A stretch of DNA of 15,621 nucleotides, from positions 1 through 15,621 of the forward strand of contig CAKXIK010000030.1 in the NCBI GenBank assembly GCA_934875675.1, given 5' to 3'. The notes beneath the pieces were generated by a model. The model did no database searches. It worked only from the letters and a program-made list of their open reading frames with translations, and was not told where the DNA came from. Positions 13,781 to 15,621 of the stretch are shown in pieces. Both the position numbers and the translations under genes were made by a program. The stretch comes from an uncultured bacterium (GTDB lineage: Bacteria; Bacillota; Clostridia; Oscillospirales; Acutalibacteraceae). The stretch's first letter is position 1; every line of letters begins with the position of its first letter.

Positions 13781-13804
13781 CAATTCACAAATATCTGTGA
13801 ATTG
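13781..13804. repeat. 9-bp inverted repeat CAATTCACA/TGTGAATTG
   Basis: CAATTCACA (13781-13789) and TGTGAATTG (13796-13804) are exact reverse complements with a 6-nt spacer. There is no T run on either side, so an operator or hairpin is more likely than a terminator. It lies about 145 bp upstream of the candidate promoter of the beta-propeller gene. Confidence 0.45.
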
Positions 13805-13945
13805 TCTCGTATTAATAATAACAAAACGGACAAATAAATTCAATGCATATTCTCTGCAGAATATTGCATAATTTACTTTTTCCCCGTTTTAAAAATAGTA
13901 AGTTTTTGTTTTTATTAAACGATTTTGTCTTTCGGTATAAAGGGG

Positions 13946-13976
13946 GCTTTTCATATGCGAAAAAGCGTGATATAGT
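13946..13976 (+). promoter_or_regulatory. Candidate extended -10 promoter with overlapping inverted repeat
   Basis: TTTTCA (13948-13953), 17 nt, then TATAGT (13971-13976) preceded by TG (13968-13969), an extended -10. An imperfect inverted pair, GCTTTTC (13946-13952) and GAAAAAGC (13959-13966), covers the -35 and spacer. The predicted leader of the beta-propeller gene would be about 42 nt. Confidence 0.4.
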
Positions 13977-14024
13977 CAACCGGAGCTTAAAAAGATAATA
14001 GCAACGCGAAAGGAAGATGTCTCC

Positions 14025-15621
14025 GTGAGAGCAATTTTGCAAAGTGAACCATGCCATAATTTTTCTGTTATGAATACCATCTATATTGAAAAGGATCCGC
14101 GGGATTTACAAGAAAAAATTGTATTCAGTAATTATGCCGCAGAGGGAGCAGGCTCAATTTTAATCCTCAATCCCAAAACAGGCGTATGTGAACAATATCA
14201 GTTTCCGGACGATGCCGGTGCATGGGCATTGTTTTGGATGCCTGATCGTGGAGAATTGTTGGTGGGAACCTGTGACCACTTTGGAAGCCTGCACTGCTTT
14301 GATATGAAGGAGCGCCGTTTTGTACATTCCTGCCGTCTGGAACAGGAGATGTATCTGTGGAATTTTGCTCTGGGAGGTGATGGCTGTATTTATGCAGGAA
14401 CATTTCCGGGGTGTGTTCTTGTGCGCTTTAATCCGGTTACACGGGAGCTGACCAATTTAGGCAGGGTAGGGGATTGTGAGGAAAATCAGTATTCCCGCTT
14501 TGTTTTTACGACCTCTACCGGAGACATTGCTGTTAGTATTGGCTTTAATAAAAAACAGTCCTGGTTATATCGTGTTCAAACATCAGAATGGGTACGGTTG
14601 GGAACAGACGGTGATAGTGTCAAGACAGCACAAGGTGATTTTATCTGTCTGGAAAATGCAGAAGGGCTTCGTTTTGTGAATGCAGTAACCCTGGAAACGC
14701 TGTGCGGTCCGTTTGATGCCGGTTTGTCAGCGGAGAATCTGCCGAAGTGTCCAGATTCCGTGCGTGACTATTACAAAGAAATACTCCATCCCAAAATGCC
14801 GGATGGTTTTCCGAAAAACTTTCGGGGGATTAGTCTGAAAGATGGACGGATTGTCGGAATTAAAGGTCAGGAGTATTACATTTGGGATTGCGGGACAATG
14901 ACTTATCATAATATTCCGGCAGAGGCGCCGGCTACGGCGATTATGACAGTTACGGCGGTTGGAAATAAAATATGGGGTTCTGCCGAAAATGGTCAAACTC
15001 TGTTTTGCTTTGATCCATCCTCCAATCAAAGCAAAAATACGAATGCGGTGACAAATGCCGGAGGAGAAGTGTACGGAATTGCACCGTTGGATGGAAAGTT
15101 GTATCTCACCGCATATTGCGGAGGAGATCATGTGGTTTATGATCCGTCACAGCCATGGAATCAGCGCGAAAACCAGAATCCAAAGACACTGCGTTCAGTG
15201 GCACCGGAAATGATTCGTCCAAATGGAAAAAGTGTAGTTGGTCCGGATGGGGCGATCTGGACGGGATGGTACGCCAATTATGGTTCATTTGGCGGCGGAA
15301 TCAGTCGGATTGATCCTCAGACACAGGAAGTGCAATCCTGGTTTAATTTAATTGAGGGTCAGGCGATTGAACATATTGCATCAGGGGCGAATCATTTGTT
15401 TGCTGTCACGAGTGGTTCTGCAAGCGGCATGGCGGACAGAGAGGATCAATTCTATCTGCTGCAGCTTTCCTGCGACGGAGAGATCTTAAAGAAACATCAA
15501 TTCGAAGATGGAAAACTTCCTCGCAAATTGGCAGTAACCGAAAATCGAATTTATGTGATTTTATGGGATCGCAAAAACAGGGAAGGCAAAGTAGAATGGT
15601 TTGATGAGGATACGTTAGAAT
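14025..15621 (+). CDS. Large beta-propeller-like protein, C-terminus beyond the window
   Basis: The frame is open from GTG 14025 to the window end, 532 codons without a stop. I do not recognise a named family. The sequence is built of repeating beta-rich units of the kind GDGCIYAGTFPGCVLVRFNP followed by VTRELTNLG, seen again as NKIWGSAENGQTLFCFDPSSN, GKLYLTAYCGGDHVVYDPSQ and GAIWTGWYANYGSFGGGISRIDPQTQEVQSW. This is the pattern of NHL/PQQ/streptogramin-lyase-like propellers. There is no signal peptide or membrane helix, so it is probably cytoplasmic. The GTG start is supported by AAAGGA (14009-14014) 10 nt upstream; the first in-frame ATG (14070) has no ribosome site. An out-of-frame mini-ORF, ATG-TCT-CCG-TGA (14017-14028), overlaps the GTG. 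A C-terminal domain might exist outside the window. Confidence 0.85.
   Translation, partial: MRAILQSEPCHNFSVMNTIYIEKDPRDLQEKIVFSNYAAEGAGSILILNPKTGVCEQYQFPDDAGAWALFWMPDRGELLVGTCDHFGSLHCFDMKERRFVHSCRLEQEMYLWNFALGGDGCIYAGTFPGCVLVRFNPVTRELTNLGRVGDCEENQYSRFVFTTSTGDIAVSIGFNKKQSWLYRVQTSEWVRLGTDGDSVKTAQGDFICLENAEGLRFVNAVTLETLCGPFDAGLSAENLPKCPDSVRDYYKEILHPKMPDGFPKNFRGISLKDGRIVGIKGQEYYIWDCGTMTYHNIPAEAPATAIMTVTAVGNKIWGSAENGQTLFCFDPSSNQSKNTNAVTNAGGEVYGIAPLDGKLYLTAYCGGDHVVYDPSQPWNQRENQNPKTLRSVAPEMIRPNGKSVVGPDGAIWTGWYANYGSFGGGISRIDPQTQEVQSWFNLIEGQAIEHIASGANHLFAVTSGSASGMADREDQFYLLQLSCDGEILKKHQFEDGKLPRKLAVTENRIYVILWDRKNREGKVEWFDEDTLE

Overview
The window looks like chromosomal DNA from a Gram-positive anaerobe of the Bacillota, most likely class Clostridia and possibly the Oscillospiraceae/Ruminococcaceae group. 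This is inferred from gene content and style: a substrate-binding lipoprotein with no outer-membrane parts, separate secD and secF genes, strong AAAGGAG/GGAGG ribosome sites, a compact siroheme reductase with ferredoxin clusters, and a small Cys-rich protein ending in a SIPPQISA-like motif. No rRNA, tRNA, CRISPR array, transposase or phage module was seen.

Layout. Positions 1-52 hold a bidirectional terminator. Positions 246-2842 (+) are a two-gene flavoprotein unit: an ApbE-type flavin transferase, translationally coupled to a membrane polyferredoxin (NapH-like) fused to two FMN-binding domains, each with an SGAT flavinylation site. Converging on it from the minus strand, with a 7-bp gap and no visible terminator, is an apparent four-gene operon. 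In transcription order it encodes a siroheme/4Fe-4S sulfite (or nitrite) reductase-like protein (6626-5691), a substrate-binding lipoprotein (5621-4635), a FecCD-type permease (4684-3650) and an ABC ATPase (3626-2850). Together these suggest electron delivery to redox partners, an anaerobic siroheme reductase, and uptake of an iron complex or corrinoid; the linkage is inferred from position.

A 317-bp AT-rich divergent region (6627-6943) has a good promoter in each direction and paired TTTTGC/GCAAAA half-sites. It separates the reductase operon from a PLP aminotransferase of the aspartate type (6944-8212, +). A consensus promoter (TTGACT-17-TATAAT) then drives secD-secF (8388-10837, +), which end at a textbook terminator.

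From 10888 on the region is more accessory in character. It carries an AraC-family regulator with a cupin sensor domain, a remnant of a zinc-ribbon gene, a small membrane protein, a minus-strand 66-residue protein with ten cysteines and its own leader and terminator, and a cupin protein. These are followed by an 80-nt three-way-junction RNA-like structure, and finally by the first 532 codons of a large beta-propeller-like protein that runs off the window.

The items most worth a second look are a possible pseudoknot/alternative-hairpin switch just before the lipoprotein gene's ribosome site (5640-5678), the three-way junction with complementary loops (13662-13741), the shared operator-like half-sites, the tandem FMN domains served by an ApbE with no visible export signal, and the Cys-rich small protein.
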